Origin: Cryphonectria parasitica EP155
Taxonomy: Eukaryota > Ascomycota > Sordariomycetes > Diaporthales > Cryphonectriaceae
NCBI RefSeq assembly: GCF_011745365.1
Contig: NW_024468912.1
Span: 2,976,001-3,040,000 of the forward strand
Length of the DNA: 64,000 bases
Reading direction: 5' to 3'
Shown here: positions 24,355 through 35,004 of the stretch, in pieces
Layout: every line of letters begins with the position of its first letter
Numbering within the stretch: position 1 is the first letter of the stretch
Notes under the pieces: generated by a model
The model's database searches: none
Told to the model about the DNA's origin: nothing
The model's input: only the letters and a program-made list of their open reading frames with translations
Position numbers and translations under genes: made by a program

Positions 24355-25866
24355 TAGTCCCTGACTGCTCACAATTAGATAAAACGAGCAAATATAGAAC
24401 AAGAACATAACCCGTGACCAAGTCGACGAGACATTTGAAAAGCTCTCACTGGTCTCCAGGTGAGGCCACGCAAGGCCAATGCGAGTCGTCGTCAGGTCCA
24501 CGATAAGGAGACCATGGGAAAAAGATACGCAGGCCTAGAAGAGAGGGGGGGGGGCCAAGCACACAGACTGAACTTATGAGGGTTTGGAAGGGCTCTACTG
24601 ATGTTTGTGTGCGAGGTGGCCAATGGGCCTATGGGGTTTTTTTTTGCCAGGGAACAGGGATAGAGTGCCCCGCTGTTCGTCCCATCATTGGTTCTCTGTC
24701 CAGGCGCGTCAGGGTGATGGCGGTCACAGACCCATAGCGGTAGCCAGCGCTGTCGGGTGGTCGGGTGTTTACAATACATGCTGCAATACCCCCTCGAGTG
24801 ATAAGACGATCGCCGGTACACCCTACGTAAGCCTTAACAGACAGGCTACTGGTTGTCAAGTACTGCTTACGCAGATGTCCAGGTCGCCAAGTCGAACAAG
24901 GGTCGGACCAAGATTTGGAGCCAATGGGTCCAGGCACGGCTCCTGATGACAGGGGAGCCCCTGGCCTAGGTTGACTTTACCCCTGGCGCCAATGTCACCT
25001 TCTTCCCGTCCACCCTTGTGGCACATCCCATCACAACCAAAAGGTTCATTGAGGACGGGCGCGCGTGGCTCAGTGCGACAAAGGGCCCAGGACGGGGATA
25101 TCGATGGAATTTGGGAATGGTCCTCTCAGGCCTCTTCTGCTCTGGCCGTGATCCACTAAACAGTCTGGAACCCCGTCGTTCATTTTAATAACCGCCCCTC
25201 TCCACCACGAAATCCATAGCCCGACTTGCCTTTCGTGTCCATCCATCTCCTCTTCTTGCAACCTTGATACCCACTCACTCCTTCCAGCCTCGCGGGCCTC
25301 GCCTCGATTTCCTTCCCCATCCCTGGGCACTGCACAGACCCAAGTCGGTCCTTACTGTCCGCTATCTTTTTCATTTTATCCCTCTCTTTCGGTTTCCATC
25401 ACCGGGTTTGTGATACGATCCGAGTCACATTCCTTTGCCCTGGCCAGCCGTGGGTGAAATAAAACCAGAAGACTACCCCATCCCAAAAGGAATTTAACGC
25501 TTGCGTTTCCCTTTTTGTGTTTTTGGCCTCTTGCTCCCTTCATCGCCAACTGTCAACCCAAGCCAGCTCGTCTTGTACGACGACGACGACGTCCAGGTCT
25601 ACGTCTACGGCAACGCGCCCACCCATTGCGCAATCACTCCCTCTTGCGTCTTTGATAGACCGCCCTTCATTTTAAGAAATCCCCCGATCCACCATCATCC
25701 ACTCGACGTGACATCCCCCCCCCCCCTTTAGGGACTTTATCACCTGCATTCCCCCCCCCCCCCTCCACTTGATCGTCTGCCGGCACGAGACACTCCTTTC
25801 TCTTGTCGACGATCACCACCAAGAACATATCATTACTTAGAGAGTACTGTTTGCACAGTCGACAAT

Positions 25867-27117
25867 ATGTTCACCAAGTCCAGCCTCGCTGTCCTGGCTC
25901 TGGCCACGGGCGCCCTCGCCGCCAATGGTCACGGCCATGCCCAGCGCCACCAGCACCAGCATGAGAAGAAGGATTTGGTCTATCAGTACACCACCACTGA
26001 GACTGATATCACCTGGCAGACTGTCTTCGTCGATGCCCAGGGCGATGTTGTTGGTGCTCCCTCTTCCACCAGCGATGCTGCTGTCTTCGCCGCCACTGGG
26101 GCTTCTGCTCCTGCCGTGGCCGCCACCACCACCAGCTCTTCGAGCTCTTCGTCCACCCCTGCGTCCTCTTCCTCGTCGACTTCGGTGGTCGCCCCCACTA
26201 CTTCGTCTGTTGCTGCCCCCACGACTCTGGTCACCAGCACCGCTGCGGCTGCCACAACGGCTCCTGTGGAAGGTGATGCCGAGGTTGCTGAGGCCGCCAC
26301 TACGTCCAGCGCCGAGGCTGCAGCCACTACCACCTCGGCGGCGGCGGCTGCTGCCACCTCTGCGGCTTCCTCCGACACCTCTTCCTCCAGCGGCAACAAG
26401 CGAGGTGCGGCTTACAACACAGCCAGCCTCGTCTCGTCTCTGCTCGGCACCGGTAGCAAGATCTCCTGGGGTTATAACTGGGGCGCGACCTCGGATGACC
26501 TGACCAGCGATCTCGAGTACGTTCCCATGCTGTGGTGCTCCACTGGCGATTACCCTACCGACTGGTCGACCAACGCCCAGAGTGCCATCGACGCTGGGTC
26601 CAAGTTCCTGCTGGGCTTCAACGAGCCCGATAACCCATCCCAGTGCAACATTGATGCCTCGACGGCTGCCTCGGCCCACATTCAGTACATGAACCCCTTC
26701 AGCTCCAGTGCTGGCATTGGTGCCCCTGCCGTGACCAACTCTAACGTGGCCGGCGAGAGCCTGGACTGGCTGGAGGACTGGGTCAGCGCCTGCGCTGGCC
26801 AGTGTGACTATGACTTTTGCCCCGTCCACTGGTACAACACCATCGAGGCCGGAGCGGAGGACCTGCTCGACTTTGTGACCAAGGCCTCTGCGAGCTGCGG
26901 CACGGGCAAGGATATCTGGGTCACCGAGTTTGCCCCCAACGTCGACAGCCCTTCAGATGATCAGATCTCCAGCTTCCTGGAGACGGTCCAGGATGCCTTC
27001 GACAACAACGCCACCTACAGCTTCGTGTCGCGGTATGCCTACTTCTACGTGAGCGACGGCCTGCTGGTCAACGGCGACGCCGCCTCGTCGTACGGCCAGA
27101 CCTTTGCCTTTTCCTGA
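25867..27117 (+). CDS. Secreted GH128 (Asl1-like) cell-wall beta-glucanase
   Basis: One intronless frame of 416 aa. Asl1/GH128 proteins are secreted or wall-bound endo-beta-1,3-glucanase-like enzymes. Residues 1-19 are a signal peptide (hydrophobic LAVLALATGALAA). A His-rich segment follows (GHGHAQRHQHQHEKK, about 21-35), then a Ser/Thr/Ala-rich linker (about 64-176) likely O-glycosylated. A Lys-Arg pair at 178-179 looks like a Kex2 site immediately before the catalytic domain (about 180-416). Catalytic-type glutamates are E253 in GFNEPDNP and E354 in WVTEFAP; aromatic residues of the glucan groove such as WGYNWG and HWYNT are present. There is no GPI signal, and the protein ends in QTFAFS. 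The start has an AT-rich context (ACAATATG) and is the first ATG of the frame. Upstream DNA is strongly pyrimidine-rich, typical of highly expressed fungal genes. Fold assignment is firm; the exact substrate is inferred. Confidence 0.9.
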   Translation: MFTKSSLAVLALATGALAANGHGHAQRHQHQHEKKDLVYQYTTTETDITWQTVFVDAQGDVVGAPSSTSDAAVFAATGASAPAVAATTTSSSSSSSTPASSSSSTSVVAPTTSSVAAPTTLVTSTAAAATTAPVEGDAEVAEAATTSSAEAAATTTSAAAAAATSAASSDTSSSSGNKRGAAYNTASLVSSLLGTGSKISWGYNWGATSDDLTSDLEYVPMLWCSTGDYPTDWSTNAQSAIDAGSKFLLGFNEPDNPSQCNIDASTAASAHIQYMNPFSSSAGIGAPAVTNSNVAGESLDWLEDWVSACAGQCDYDFCPVHWYNTIEAGAEDLLDFVTKASASCGTGKDIWVTEFAPNVDSPSDDQISSFLETVQDAFDNNATYSFVSRYAYFYVSDGLLVNGDAASSYGQTFAFS

Positions 27118-29409
27118 TCTTGACCAGATATTACACAGATCCACAACGGATCTGAGATATTGGGGGGGCGTTCTTTGTGATTGATTATTGCAGGATGGTT
27201 TCTCGGCGTTCACATGTGTTCCGAAACGCATTTGCATAGTAGGCGATTTTCAATGATGTGGACATCTCTCTCTCTCTCTCTCTCTACAACCTGGGTTATG
27301 GGAAAAGAGGAAGGGAAATCATCTCAGACAGGGGAAGGGACAAAAGTGTTTCTAATTCTAGTGTACATATTGGAGATCTTGGGTCTTGGCTACTCTCTCC
27401 AAAAAGGTGGTCGAGCCCGGGTCGGGGACCCTCTTTTTTTGGACGAACACACACACACACACACACAAACACATCCCAAGGCATACCTTTTACATTCGAT
27501 TCGAGCCCGGTTAGCTAGGAAGAGCAAGCGACTCCTGGTAGCCGGCGGGAAATTTTTTTTGGTTGACAGTTGGGGATAAATTCGAGGATAAATACATGAT
27601 GAAGCTATGCCCTCAAACGATTTGCTTGAGCCAAACGACCTGCGCTTTTCTCGTCTTCTTTTTCTCTGCTAGCTGTCTTGTCCCCGTGTGAACGGCGTTG
27701 CGTGACATGAGAGGGCGAACCCCCAGTTCTAGTGTGGCCTATGCCGGCCCATGTTGACCTCGGCGTCCCCATCGGTGAGTTACCCAGTTAACCTTTTTTA
27801 CCTAGACAACCAAGCGAGGCGCAGCCATTACCCAATATCAAGGGATGGATATTCATTTAATTGTAATATAGCATGACCTCAACAAAAAAGCGTTGTCTCT
27901 ACAATACATCCGTGATCCGCCCGCTCATGTCTAGGTATTGAAAGACGTGAGTCAGTCAGTTTCCCTCCCTGCTTGGCATGTTTACCTTTAGCTGTCCCCT
28001 CCCCTCCTTTCTTTCCCTCTCTCTTTACCCTAGGTGAACCTAAAAGATGTGGACACAAAGAAGAAGGGAAAAATTAGAGCAAAGAGACAAAGAAAGAAAA
28101 GGAAAGAAAAAAAAAAGAGAGTAGTCGCGCACACCCCGAAAATCCACAGGCGCGCGCGTATCCACCCTCCCACATTCCAGCACGGAAGGGGCGGCACGGG
28201 CAAAACACGCGCTGGGAAGAAAAAGAAATGAAATAAGGCCCCGGCCGCACGCGCAATCCCTGGCGAAATAGCTCTTATTGGAATGTTTAGGGACGACGTC
28301 ACCCCAGTGATGACGCGGAGAAAATTTGGGGTTGGAAAAGGACCTAGAACAATGACATTGTGGGTTTGAGTAGGCATTGTTTGGTTTGTAGTCTTTTGAT
28401 TGGGTGAAGTAGATCCCAAAGAAAGGGAGAAAAAGAGGGAGGGAGGCGATAGGATGGAATTGGTAGGAGGAGGTGTATTTGGTTTGAATGATGTTTTTGC
28501 TTCTTTCTTTTTCATCTTTTCTCTGCGCTCTCTTTTTTCTCAACCTCTATTTGTGTCTTGTGAATTTTGAGGTTTGACCAAAAGAAGAAAGAGAAGGCAA
28601 AGAAAGATAGAGGAGGGAAATTTGGTTGCCATGTAGAAGACGTCATGTTCATGCCTGTGGTAAAATGAAGACAAAAAAAAAAAAAGCCTTGGCTCATTCT
28701 GAACGGTTTTGTCGGAGCCAAGGGCGGCAATCACGTAGCAACGGAGCATCTCTATTTCTTTAGTGGAATGGGAGGAGAGCAGCGGGACACCCACAAGTAG
28801 GAGAAGCATGGGAAAGAAAGAAAAAAAAGAAGAAAAGGGGAAAGAAAAGGAAAGAAAAGAAGGGGGGGGGGGGGAAGGCCCGATACTGAGAAGGGTGTTA
28901 GTTGGCACTGGATGAGGTGGATGGGGACAGGCATTGATGGATGTGAGAGGTTTCCCGAGCCATCGTTGGTGGTAATTCTTCCTTATCAGCGAACTCACCT
29001 ACTGGCCACTGCTGGTTCTTGGCTGGCGAAGGGTAGAGAAGCCCTCTTGAGCAGGTCACAAGTCATTGAGATGCGCATCGGGCTGGGAACAGAATACAAG
29101 AAGGGGAAAAATAGGGTGAAAGGGAACAAGTAGGTAAGGAACACGAAGGAAATACAGACTACAATGTGGTTTACAAGATCTCATCATAGATATGCGGTGC
29201 CTTTTGGGCGGGACAAGATGTTGGACAACTTCCATGTCCTCCTGCCTCAGCTCCCGTGTCCCAAGTATCTAGTTCCATCATGAGCGTCACTCGATCAGGT
29301 CATGCTGCTGCCAGTGACAGGGTTCTACTTTCTTCTTTTGCTTCTTTCCTTCTTGCCCTCACCCAATCTTGGATTCGTCCTACGACAACCCCCCCCCCCT
29401 TTCCCTCTC
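27118..29409. other. Convergent intergenic region, strongly purine-skewed on the + strand
   Basis: The region lies between the 3' ends of the GH128 and F-box/LRR genes. It holds a (CT)n tract at 27265-27285, an (AC)n tract at 27447-27467, and long purine-rich stretches on the + strand between about 28040 and 28870, ending in a G run near 28862-28873. Open frames on the minus strand here encode Phe/Ser/Pro low complexity and are not supported as genes. Confidence 0.6.
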
Positions 29410-32051
29410 TCACTCCGAATCAAGCGACCACAGTGCTTTGTCGTGCTTCAGGACTACTATATCCAGTCTACCCATCCAATAAAAGTGCTCACCCACCTTT
29501 CCCGTAATCTTCCCTCCCTCCCTCAGCTGCACATACCTCTCCCGCGTGGCCAGGCGAAACGCCTTGATCTCCTCCAGCACATCCCGCATGGCATCCAGCT
29601 CCACGCTCGCAGCCTCCCCTTCCTCCTCGTCTTCCTCACAATCCATCATCATCTCCCAGGCCGCACCAAAGATGTATGAACCAGGCGGAACACCCGCGGC
29701 AACGTGACATGGCGTGGCGGCCATGACGTCGCGCATGCCGCACCCGCTGGGCTCGCAGAGGTTGCGCATGTACGCGTTGATGGCGGGCGGCGTGTCGGGC
29801 GTGACGATGCCGCAGCCGATCCAGACGGGCAATGGCTTACTACCATTGCCGCTGCTGCCCAGGTTGTGCTCGAGGTGGTCGCTCTGGGTGTCATCGTAAG
29901 GAGAGCCGATGAGGTGCTCTGCGAAGGGGCTGTGTAGGATCCCTCCTGTATTGGCTGCACGGGGTCGTTTTGGTCTTTTTCTTGCTGCTGCTGCGGTCTC
30001 TACAGGCCGAGATGAAGGAGAAGGTGAAGGGGGAGAAGAAGAAGACTGCGGCTCATCATCCAACAGGCTGACATTGAAATTAGTAAACTCCTCCATCTCA
30101 TCATCTCCGTCCCAGACACGGGCTGGCTTGTAAGACCAGCCCTCGTCGAGAGGATCAAACTCCAGCGTGATGTGGCGCAGGCCACGAAGGACAGGCGGGC
30201 CGCGGTGGCCCCGACAGGACTCGTTGGTCTGCACGATGTGCTGCTCCTGCAGGGCGGCGAGCTTCAGGAGCTCGATCAGGCGGCCTGTGACGACGCCCCT
30301 GGAGTAGCGCGGGATGTAGCAGAGGGTGAGGGCGTTGATGCGAGGGTTCATGTCGGGCACGAAGCGCTGCGGGAGGGCGAGGTCGAGACGGCGGCGGACG
30401 TGGGTCTCGGCCCGCCAGATGTCGTGAAGGACGCGCTTCTCGTCGGATCTGATGGTCACGACGTTTGTGACGAGGGAGTGGTGGATCTTGAGGACGCGCA
30501 GGTTGGGCGAGAAGACGGGCCGGAAGAGATAGGCCCCTCCGGGAAACCCGATGCAGCAGGAGGCAGCCCTCTGTCGTTGTGGAGGGACTGCTGCTCGGCT
30601 TCTTGCTACATGGTTTGTGTGGGAGCCGCCAGAGACGAGACACCTGCCCTTGTTGAACTCGAAATGCTCGAGGAAGGCTGCACTCGTCGCCAGGAAGCGC
30701 ATCACTGCTTTGGTCGTGAGAAGAGACAGGTCGTTGAGGTAAATATGTGTCAGGCCCCCTCCCTTGCTACCTGGGACACGATGAGGCATGTCTGGCGATG
30801 GAGGCACGGGACCACCAGGGCCGCCGGCCAGAAGTTGGATCGCATCTTCTGTAGAATCCCCACGGGCCCGGTCCGCTCCACTGCCTCGAACGAGAGTTCT
30901 ACTCTGTCGATCAGTCCCTTCGGAATGGACCATGTTGTCTGCTGGGAAGTACTCTGGAGAGTCCGCAAGGTACCGGTCTGGGTGTGAGAATGTGGCACTC
31001 CAGTCGGACTCGTCAACAAAATAGTGACCAGCAAGAAACTCGGCAGCCGCCAATGTGCCCTCGACCTCGGAATATCTAGACGACAGCGGCGCCGCATCTC
31101 CCGAATGAGGCTGTTCGTCTCCCAGGCGTTGCACTCCCCGATGCTCATCTGGGCGAACGGCAAGTTGGATCAAGTCCCCAAGAAAGGCGTCGACTAGTTG
31201 GTTGTCGGACAGGTCGAGGCTCCAGAGCTGACGCTGGAACCTGGTGACCACTTCCAGAGCCGTGGTACGATCCATGCCCTTTCCTCTGAGCTTCAAGATG
31301 CGCAGGTTGGGCATATTGGCGGGTGAGAATGTGGCGCTCCACAGCAGGACTCTGCCCCAGCCACCTGTGTATGACAAGTCGAGGAAGACCAGGCCGGCCA
31401 AGCACTGGTTGTCGAAGAATTTGGCTGGGATGGCCTGCTTGCAATGAACTGCGCTGAGGAGCCTCAGACCCTGGAGCGGCTGCTCATCGTCCTGCAGTTG
31501 AAGATGCTGCATTGCGGCGAAGTTGAAATCGGGACGCCCGTCGAGGATGAGGCAGCGCAGGGTTGGTAGCTTGGTGATAGCCTTGTAGAGTTTCTGCGCC
31601 AGGGAAGGCCAACTGTTCTCTGAAAAGGCTGAGCTAGGACTGCAAAGGGCTCGAAGGTCCATGATAATCAGCATATCCAATGTCGAGTCTCTTGTCGGCT
31701 TTTCCACTCTGGTGATGATAGACAAGAAGTAGGAAACCCATCTATAGTCTGCATACCCCCACAGGATTATCAGTCAGCCATTCGAGATTCCACTTAATCT
31801 TATGAGTAGCTCGCTCCTTTAAGTATACAGCAGTCCCCAAAAAGCTGGGTAGAAGACTCACAGTTGCTAGGATCAACCCCCAGGGCTGTGGCCATCTGAA
31901 GAGGGTCTCTCCAGAGCCGGGGTGCAAACTGAGCATACATCTCCTTGGATACAAGGCAGAGACGGTAATAGTCACACAAGTCAATGTATGGAGCAACAAT
32001 GCCCCATCCATCCTGGCTGATAGCCTCTGTGTATGTTGGCGGCTGTTCCAT
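29410..32051 (-). CDS. F-box-like/leucine-rich-repeat protein of unknown target
   Basis: Two exons, 32051-31862 and 31748-29410 (113-nt intron, donor GTGAGTC, acceptor CAG), giving about 842 aa. The N-terminus (GWGIVAPYIDLCDYYRLCLVSKEMYAQFAPRLW without its ends, residues about 15-48) resembles a fungal F-box, which would recruit the protein to an SCF ubiquitin ligase. The body shows irregular LRR-like strands (LRLLSAVHC, LVFLDLSYTG, LRILKLRGKG, LWSLDLSDNQL, LTHIYLNDLSLL). A long disordered insert (about 300-420) and a Ser/Pro/Arg stretch (RKRPKRPRA) occur later. The C-terminal block (LPVWIGCGIV, CGMRDVMAATP, EHFYWMGRLDIV) resembles conserved but unnamed Pezizomycotina proteins. A (GA)n(GT)n microsatellite lies about 100 nt upstream of the start. 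The function is not recognised. Confidence 0.7.
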
Positions 32052-32984
32052 GCTTGTCGACTTGGGGATGCAGTTAGAGCAGTTATCAGAGTCAGAGAAA
32101 TGGAGAGAAACGTCCAGTAGGGCAGCATCGTTTGGGAGTATGACTTGGAGAGAGAGAGAGAGAGAGTGTGTGTGTGTGTGTGTATGTTGATGCAAACAAT
32201 CAAAAACCGAATACCGGGTGAGACTTGATCAAATAATTGTTGTTATTATTGATGAGAATGGATGTAAGATAGAAGAAGGATAGCAAGCAGTGTGCTGGGC
32301 GCAAGAGGTTGTTTGCTGGCTGAGCCCCTCGCATTTGGCTTCCAAAGTTTCCCTGAACCAGCTTTTGTTGTATTGGATGGAAATTTGCATGAAGATTGGT
32401 CTTCCCAGGTCCAACAAGTGCTGGTTGGCTGGTGGGGTGCAGAGACATCATCAAAGGGGTGGGTTGGTGATGTTGCTTTGTCCCAAACTGCTGTCCTTGG
32501 GAGTGGTGGTGAATGAGAGCACTGAGGTCATCCTTGAGGCTGATCCCCGTTTGGTGAGTCCGGGCTGTGCCGAGCCACCTCTGCGTATTGTGTGCCTCAC
32601 TGGAATCGCCCATTAACCAGAAAGAAGAGATGTTGAGGATTTGACTCGAAATCTTTGCATCCATTTGACTATTGTGTTTTCTGGAAAAGGAAAAGGGAAA
32701 TCTCCTGAACGTCATTTTATTTTTATCTATTTACAACGGCGATGAATGATGTGATGGCTCAGGAATTAGTAACAAGCAAATTGCTGAAATTGTTTCGGTG
32801 GTGAGAGTACAAATTGCCTCTCCAACCTCCCTATCTAAGTCGCCGATTTTTGTATTCTCTCTCCCTATTTTATATTAAGACCAGACTCCAGTGGCTCTAT
32901 GCCACATTACACACACAAGTATGTACAATTACTTGGCTTTGGATGTATAGACAGGCTCCAATATATGTGCCCATATAAGCTTGC
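32052..32984. other. Intergenic: F-box/LRR upstream region and ARG8 3' flank
   Basis: No gene is supported. The end near 32052 is the F-box/LRR gene's promoter or 5' UTR and includes the GA/GT microsatellite. Confidence 0.6.
32149..32183. repeat. (GA)n-(GT)n compound microsatellite
   Basis: About nine GA units adjoin about nine GT units, placed about 100-130 nt upstream of the F-box/LRR start codon, so probably in its promoter or 5' UTR. Confidence 0.9.
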
Positions 32985-34525
32985 TCATGACCGGGTGGCA
33001 ACAATAGCCTCCTCGAGAATCTTCATGCCCTCTTGGATTTCGGCCTCGGTGATGGTCAGAGGAGGCACAAACCGCAGTGTGTTGGTCCCTGCTGTGATGA
33101 CGAGAAGTCCTCTCTCGCGGGCAGCTTTGACGATAGGCGTGGGGTCCTGCGTCAACTGCAGGCCGAGGATCAGGCCCCGACCTCGAATCTCTGTGATCAG
33201 GTCGGGGAACCGGGCCTGTAGCTGTTTGAACGCGCTGGAAAACACGGCGCTCTTGGCTGCGACGTCTTGTTGGAGGGCAGGGTCGGCCAGGCGCGTGACG
33301 ATGTTGTGGGCCAGGCGACACGCAAGAGGATTGCCGCCAAAGGTGGTTCCGTGGTCACCTACCTTGATCTTCTCGCTGACATCCTTGCTGACAAGGACAG
33401 CGCCGATGGGGAAGCCGTTGCCGAGGGCCTTGGCCGTGGTCAGGATGTCTGGGTGAGCCTCCTTGGGCAGCTGGCCATGGGCCCAGAGAGTGCCGGTGCG
33501 CGACAGCCCGCACTGGATCTCGTCGTAGACCAGCACTGCGCCAACCTCACGACATCGCCTGGCGAGTGCGATGAGGAAGTCGTCGTTCACCACCTGGACT
33601 CCACCCTCGCCCTGGATGGGCTCTATGATCACGCCACATGTCTTGTCGGTCACGAGTTCGTTGAGGGCCGAGATATTATTGATGTTCCCGTACTTGAAGC
33701 CTGGCAGCATGGGCGAGAAGGGCTGCTGGTATTTGGGGTTGGGCGTGGCGGACAGGCTGCCCATGGTGCGGCCGTGGAAGGCTCCGTTGAAAGAGACGAG
33801 CTCATGCTTTGCGCCAGAAGGGTCGACGACCTTGCCAGCCTTGCGCGCGAACTTGATGGCGGCCTCATTGGCCTCGGAGCCAGAGTTGCAGATAAAGACA
33901 GAGTGGGCTCCCTGCATGGCACCGGACGCGAGAGTCTTCTCGACCAGGAGTTTCGACAGAGCACCCGTCCACGGGTTGAAGTAGAGGTTTGAGGCGTGGA
34001 TCAGCGTCTTGGCCTGATCAGCGATGATCCTGGAAAGCTCTGGATCGCAGTGTCCCAGGGAATTGACGGCGATGCCGGACGTAAAGTCGAGATAGCGTCG
34101 GTTCTCGATGTCCCATAGGTAGGAGCCCTCGCCCTGGACAAATACTGGAGGTGGCCGTGAGTACGTAGCGACCATGAAGGGGGCGTGTTCATTGACCATG
34201 GCGGCACTGGGCGAGTCAGAGGCGGGATCTGGGTTGGGGAGACGGGCATCTCTCTGAACAGCATAAAAGACAAGAAACGGTGTGTTAGTTGAGAGAGCTG
34301 ATCGAGGGGGTGTTCTTTACATGTTTGAGGAGGGGGGAGACTCACAGCGATGTTATCCTGGGTAGCCTGTGCTAGGTTGCTCGTAGGCACAGCTGTGGCC
34401 TGAGAATATGAGCGCAACCACGCCGGAATGGACTGCGAGATGCGTGGGCAGCAGCAGGAGGAGGGCCGAGCTACCAGCCCAGCAGCCACCCTTTGTATCT
34501 TGGTCCTGAATGCCATGTTGAGCAT
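32985..34525 (-). CDS. ARG8: Acetylornithine aminotransferase, mitochondrial
   Basis: Exons 34525-34346 and 34253-32985 (92-nt intron), giving 482 aa, or 479 aa from the better-context ATG at 34516 (AACATGG). It converts N-acetylglutamate semialdehyde to N-acetylornithine in arginine synthesis, in the mitochondrial matrix. The first 50 or so residues (MAFRTKIQRVAAGLVARP then Arg/Ser-rich) form a basic presequence without acidic residues. The class-III PLP aminotransferase body shows NSGSEANEAAIKFAR, GAFHGRT, IIEPIQGEGG, the PLP-contacting YDEIQCGLSRTG (D304), the Schiff-base lysine in TTAKALGNGFPIGA (K335), and the TTFGGNPLAC motif. Length and motifs match fungal Arg8; ornithine aminotransferase is less likely given the presequence and overall motif match. 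CPC1-type sites upstream suggest general amino-acid control. Confidence 0.94.
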
Positions 34526-34633
34526 GAGATGACAAAGGGTCAAAAAGGATGACAGACTGCCTTTGCGCAGGTCGGGAACGACGGTGTTATAAGGGAACGA
34601 CAGGCCACCGCAAAGGAAGAAAAATATGATTGA

Positions 34634-34647
34634 TGACTCTTGACTCT
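34634..34647. promoter_or_regulatory. Tandem degenerate CPC1/Gcn4 sites (TGACTCT twice)
   Basis: Two adjacent TGACTCT heptamers, each one mismatch from TGACTCA, lie about 110 nt upstream of the ARG8 start. Alone they are weak; together with the exact site at 34769 in front of an arginine gene they are plausible general-control elements. Confidence 0.5.
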
Positions 34648-34768
34648 TATGAGTGTGCAGTCACAAAGATGAGGCTGCGCAACGTCGCATTCCCAAAGTG
34701 AGTACTGTAAAGCAAACCTGTAAATGGCCTTGTCTTGTTAGAATACGCAGAGACTTGGCATGAGAATT

Positions 34769-34775
34769 TGACTCA
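34769..34775. promoter_or_regulatory. Exact CPC1/Gcn4 site (TGACTCA) upstream of ARG8
   Basis: The canonical bZIP general-control heptamer, about 245 nt upstream of the ARG8 start. Arginine genes are classic CPC1 (fungal Gcn4) targets. The position is observed; binding is inferred. Confidence 0.6.
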
Positions 34776-34954
34776 TTTGATGGGCTACTGCCGACAACAT
34801 TTGGCGGAGGCAGGTGGGGAACCCGTTGCTGAGGTTAGATGTAGATAAGCGCCGATCACGGTCGAGAAATTTTGGAGGGGCTCAGAGCCCTAAATTGCCC
34901 CCCTCTCTTTCTCTTTGATCCCTTGATTAGGAAGCAGTTCTTGTCAATCGTTTT

Positions 34955-35004
34955 TTCTTCTTCTTCTTCTTCTTCTTCTTCTTCTTCTTCTTTCTTTCTT
35001 TCTC
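34955..35004. repeat. (TTC)n then (TTTC)n microsatellite
   Basis: About twelve TTC units followed by TTTC units, a pure pyrimidine tract in the ARG8/hydrolase intergenic region. Confidence 0.9.

Larger units (their letters stand above)
19502..25866. other. 6.4 kb gene-empty region upstream of the GH128 gene
   Basis: Many short open frames occur on both strands but none shows a family motif or convincing splice structure. It contains a (GGA)n plus poly-G tract (21498-21551), CAG/CCG triplets near 22197-22240, a TG-rich tract (24317-24354), C homopolymers just upstream of the GH128 gene (25719-25729, 25750-25763), a 9-bp-arm inverted repeat at 21069-21089, and two copies of TACTATAGTA (21708, 23915). 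Noncoding RNA or long regulatory DNA cannot be excluded. Confidence 0.5.

Noticed and set aside
25837..26829. Minus-strand 330-codon Gly/Ser/Arg-rich open frame
   Set aside because: It is antisense to the GH128 gene, whose signal peptide, catalytic motifs and codon bias are clear; GC-rich codons produce a long shadow frame.
28030..28543. Overlapping minus-strand frames rich in Phe, Ser and Pro
   Set aside because: They translate pyrimidine tracts. The hydrophobic look comes from TTC/TTT/TCT codons and not from a membrane protein.
33267..33992. Plus-strand 241-codon open frame
   Set aside because: It is a shadow of ARG8 on the opposite strand; no family features.
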